Origin: Prevotellaceae bacterium
GTDB taxonomy: Bacteria; Bacteroidota; Bacteroidia; Bacteroidales; Bacteroidaceae
Assembly (NCBI GenBank): GCA_019420585.1
Contig: JAHZGX010000034.1
Coordinates: forward strand, 1-64,000
Length of the DNA: 64,000 nt
Direction: 5' to 3'
Below, in pieces: positions 62,035-64,000 of this stretch. The stretch's first letter is position 1. The number at the start of each line of letters is the position of its first letter. Below the pieces are notes generated by a model that made no database searches, was not told where the DNA came from, and was given only the letters and a program-made list of their open reading frames with translations. Position numbers and translations under genes: made by a program.

Positions 62035-63117
62035 ATGGACAAAGAACTGATTTCCGGACTGAAGAGAGAAGACTTTCAGACCGTGGTACAAGGCAGGCAA
62101 ACAGACCTTTACACGCTGACCAACAGCAATGGCATGGAAGTAAGTGTCACCAATTATGGAGGCGCACTGGTGGCCATCATGGTTCCCGACAAGGAAGGCA
62201 AGATGGCCAATGTCATTCAAGGACATGACAGCATAAAAGGAGTTATGGAAAGTCCCGAACCCTTCCTGAGCACCTTGGTGGGCAGATACGGCAACCGTAT
62301 CTGCAAAGGCAAGTTCACCATGAACGGCAAAGAATACAGCCTGGCAGTGAACAACGGCCCCAACCACCTGCATGGCGGCCCCACCGGTTTCCATGCAAGA
62401 GTATGGGATGCAGAACAGATAAACGACCAGGAATTGGTGCTGCGCTACATTTCTGCCTATTACGAAGAAGGTTTCCCCGGCGAACTGCACATGATTGTAA
62501 AATACAGTCTGAATGACGACAATGAACTCAGCATCGACTATCGCGGCACGACCAACAAGAAGACCGTGGTAAACATGACGAGCCATGGCTTCTTCTCGCT
62601 GGCAGGCATCGCCAACCCCACACCCGAAGCATTGAACTGCCAACTGCAAATCAATGCTGACTTTTTCATACCTATTGACGAAAACAGCATCCCCACAGGT
62701 GAAATACTGAAAGTGGAGGGAACTCCATTTGACTTCCGTACACCTCACACCGTGGGCGAGCGCATCAATGACACCGATAACCAGCAGATTGTCAATGGAA
62801 CCGGCTACGACCATTGCTTTGTCCTCAACAAGCAGGAACCGGGTGAACTGAGTTTTGCAGTAAGATGTACAGAGCCGGTAAGCGGCAGAGTCATGGAGAT
62901 GTACACCACAGAACCCGGCGTGCAATTTTACAGCAGCAACTGGCTCAGTGGCTTCCAAGGAACCCATGGAGCCACTTTCGGCAAATACAGTGCTCTGTGC
63001 TTTGAAGCCCAGCATTTCCCCGACAGCCCCAACCGCCCACATTTCCCCAGCGTTATATTGAAGCCCGGTGAGATATACACCCAGAAGACGGTGTACAAGT
63101 TCAGTACACAAGACTGA
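62035..63117 (+). CDS. galM: aldose 1-epimerase (galactose mutarotase)
   Basis: 360 residues. VTNYGGALVAIMVPD, FLSTLVGRYGNRI, NNGPNHLHGGPTGFHARVWD with the conserved His, and the catalytic Glu region VQFYSSNWL are those of GalM. It interconverts alpha and beta anomers of galactose and glucose. No signal peptide is seen, so it is cytoplasmic. It is followed at 60 bp by a sugar transporter gene, forming a galactose/glucose uptake operon under the promoter at 61949. Confidence 0.95.
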   Translation: MDKELISGLKREDFQTVVQGRQTDLYTLTNSNGMEVSVTNYGGALVAIMVPDKEGKMANVIQGHDSIKGVMESPEPFLSTLVGRYGNRICKGKFTMNGKEYSLAVNNGPNHLHGGPTGFHARVWDAEQINDQELVLRYISAYYEEGFPGELHMIVKYSLNDDNELSIDYRGTTNKKTVVNMTSHGFFSLAGIANPTPEALNCQLQINADFFIPIDENSIPTGEILKVEGTPFDFRTPHTVGERINDTDNQQIVNGTGYDHCFVLNKQEPGELSFAVRCTEPVSGRVMEMYTTEPGVQFYSSNWLSGFQGTHGATFGKYSALCFEAQHFPDSPNRPHFPSVILKPGEIYTQKTVYKFSTQD

Positions 63118-63177
63118 GCACCCTTCAACCGCTTCTCCCGAAAATAATCACTTACAAATCATAATCAAACAAAACTA

Positions 63178-64000
63178 ATGGCACAAAAATCAAAACAATG
63201 GGCTGCGATTATCATGATGATCGCGCTCTTCGCCATGATTGCCTTCGTGACCAACCTGTGCTCACCCATGGCCGTCATCGTGCAGAACCAATTCGGAGCA
63301 AGTGAACTCCAGTCCCAGATTGGCAACTATGCCAACTTCATCGCCTACCTTGTGATGGGTATCCCCAGCGGTATGCTCATCGTAAAGTTCGGCTACAAAA
63401 AGACAGCCCTGCTTGCTCTCATCATTGGCATCATAGGCATGGGACTGGAATTGTTGTCCGGCACCATGGAAAGCATGTGGATTTACCTGGCTGGCGCATT
63501 CATTTGCGGTTTCACCATGTGCATGCTCAACACTGTGGTAAATCCCCTGCTCAATGTATTGGGTGGCGGAGGCAACACCGGCAACCAGTTAATTCAGATT
63601 GGTGGCGCATTCAACAGTGCAGCAGCCGTAGCCGTGTATATCATCCTGGGAGCCTTGATTGGTGAGGTAACCAAGGAAACTGCCATTGTGGACGCAGCCC
63701 CTGCCATGTACATTGCAGTGGCAATCTTCGTGGTAGCATTCCTTGTGTTGGCAGCCACAAAGATTGAGGAGCCCAAGCAGGAACCAGTAAGCACAGACCT
63801 CATCAAGGGTGCGCTGTCTCATCGTCATTTTGCCCTGGGCGCACTGGCCATCTTCCTTTACATGAGTGTTGAGGTAGGCACACCTACTTATATGATTAAG
63901 TATCTGACCAGCGATGCTGTGGGTGTCTCTGCAGGCGTGGCCTCTCTGATTGCAGCAGTATATTGGTTTGCCATGTTCATCGGCCGTTCTGTGGGCGGTA
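63178..64000 (+). CDS. MFS sugar transporter (FucP/GluP-like), truncated by the window end
   Basis: About 274 codons are visible from the ATG at 63178; the gene continues past the edge. The hydrophobic N-terminus (KQWAAIIMMIALFAMIAFVTNLCSP), ANFIAYLVMGIPSGMLIVKFGYKKTALLALI (the MFS A-loop region) and VNPLLNVLGGGGNTGNQLIQIGGAFNSAAA resemble the FHS family (FucP, GluP) of proton-coupled sugar symporters. Because it follows galM, glucose or galactose is the probable substrate. It was not in frame with any shorter product. Confidence 0.9.
   Translation, partial: MAQKSKQWAAIIMMIALFAMIAFVTNLCSPMAVIVQNQFGASELQSQIGNYANFIAYLVMGIPSGMLIVKFGYKKTALLALIIGIIGMGLELLSGTMESMWIYLAGAFICGFTMCMLNTVVNPLLNVLGGGGNTGNQLIQIGGAFNSAAAVAVYIILGALIGEVTKETAIVDAAPAMYIAVAIFVVAFLVLAATKIEEPKQEPVSTDLIKGALSHRHFALGALAIFLYMSVEVGTPTYMIKYLTSDAVGVSAGVASLIAAVYWFAMFIGRSVGG

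Noticed and set aside
62020..63111. Minus-strand ORF opposite galM
   Set aside because: galM on the plus strand has full family motifs and a promoter; the antisense frame has none.

Overview
The window reads as a Bacteroidales chromosome, most like Bacteroidaceae (Bacteroides, Phocaeicola or Prevotella type). The evidence is a TonB receptor with a regulatory-like N-terminal domain, a reverse rubrerythrin, an UpxY-type capsule antiterminator, the HU / smalltalk / amidase trio, a BY-kinase with a tyrosine-rich tail, and repeated -33 TTTG / -7 TAnnTTTG promoters. I cannot name a species. No rRNA, tRNA or CRISPR array was recognised by eye.

Left flank (1-19.4 kb). A 23-bp tandem repeat runs off the left edge. 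It is followed by a TonB receptor and its surface lipoprotein, a discoidin-like secreted protein, reverse rubrerythrin, a DUF2461 protein, two membrane proteins (YczE/YitT type and a bile-acid/sodium symporter family member), cytidine deaminase, and an AraC regulator divergent from a MATE exporter. An RND efflux operon comes next and is visibly decaying: an amber codon in the adaptor, then a G7 frameshift and a frame-breaking deletion in the pump. A ferredoxin, an OxyR with both redox cysteines, a NapH-like polyferredoxin and a NifX-like protein close this part.

Capsule locus (19.4-53.7 kb). It starts with a probable invertible promoter: 19-bp perfect inverted repeats at 19850-19868 and 20034-20052, 165 bp apart. 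It drives upxY, an initiating sugar-phosphate transferase, a Wza-like export lipoprotein, a Wzc-like tyrosine kinase and a CpsB/YwqE phosphatase. Then come the amidase / smalltalk / HU trio on the minus strand, a two-gene cassette of unknown function with an HExxH protein, a relic of a UDP-sugar dehydrogenase, and rfbACDB for dTDP-rhamnose. An AT-rich stretch follows with wzx, wzy, glycosyltransferases, acyltransferases and two unusual kinase-like proteins. The locus ends with two YjbH-like outer-membrane proteins and a lipoprotein, before a strong terminator. Three of its genes carry internal G9-G10 runs. One acyltransferase is out of frame at its G10 run, and the other two genes are in frame at G9. 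This looks like slipped-strand phase variation added to promoter inversion.

Right flank (53.7-64 kb). A CAT-like acetyltransferase and a tyrosine recombinase are followed by ordinary housekeeping genes: a glucosaminidase-LysM protein, an ABC-F protein with a degenerate second ATPase half, grpE-dnaJ-folC, then galM and a sugar transporter that runs off the right edge.
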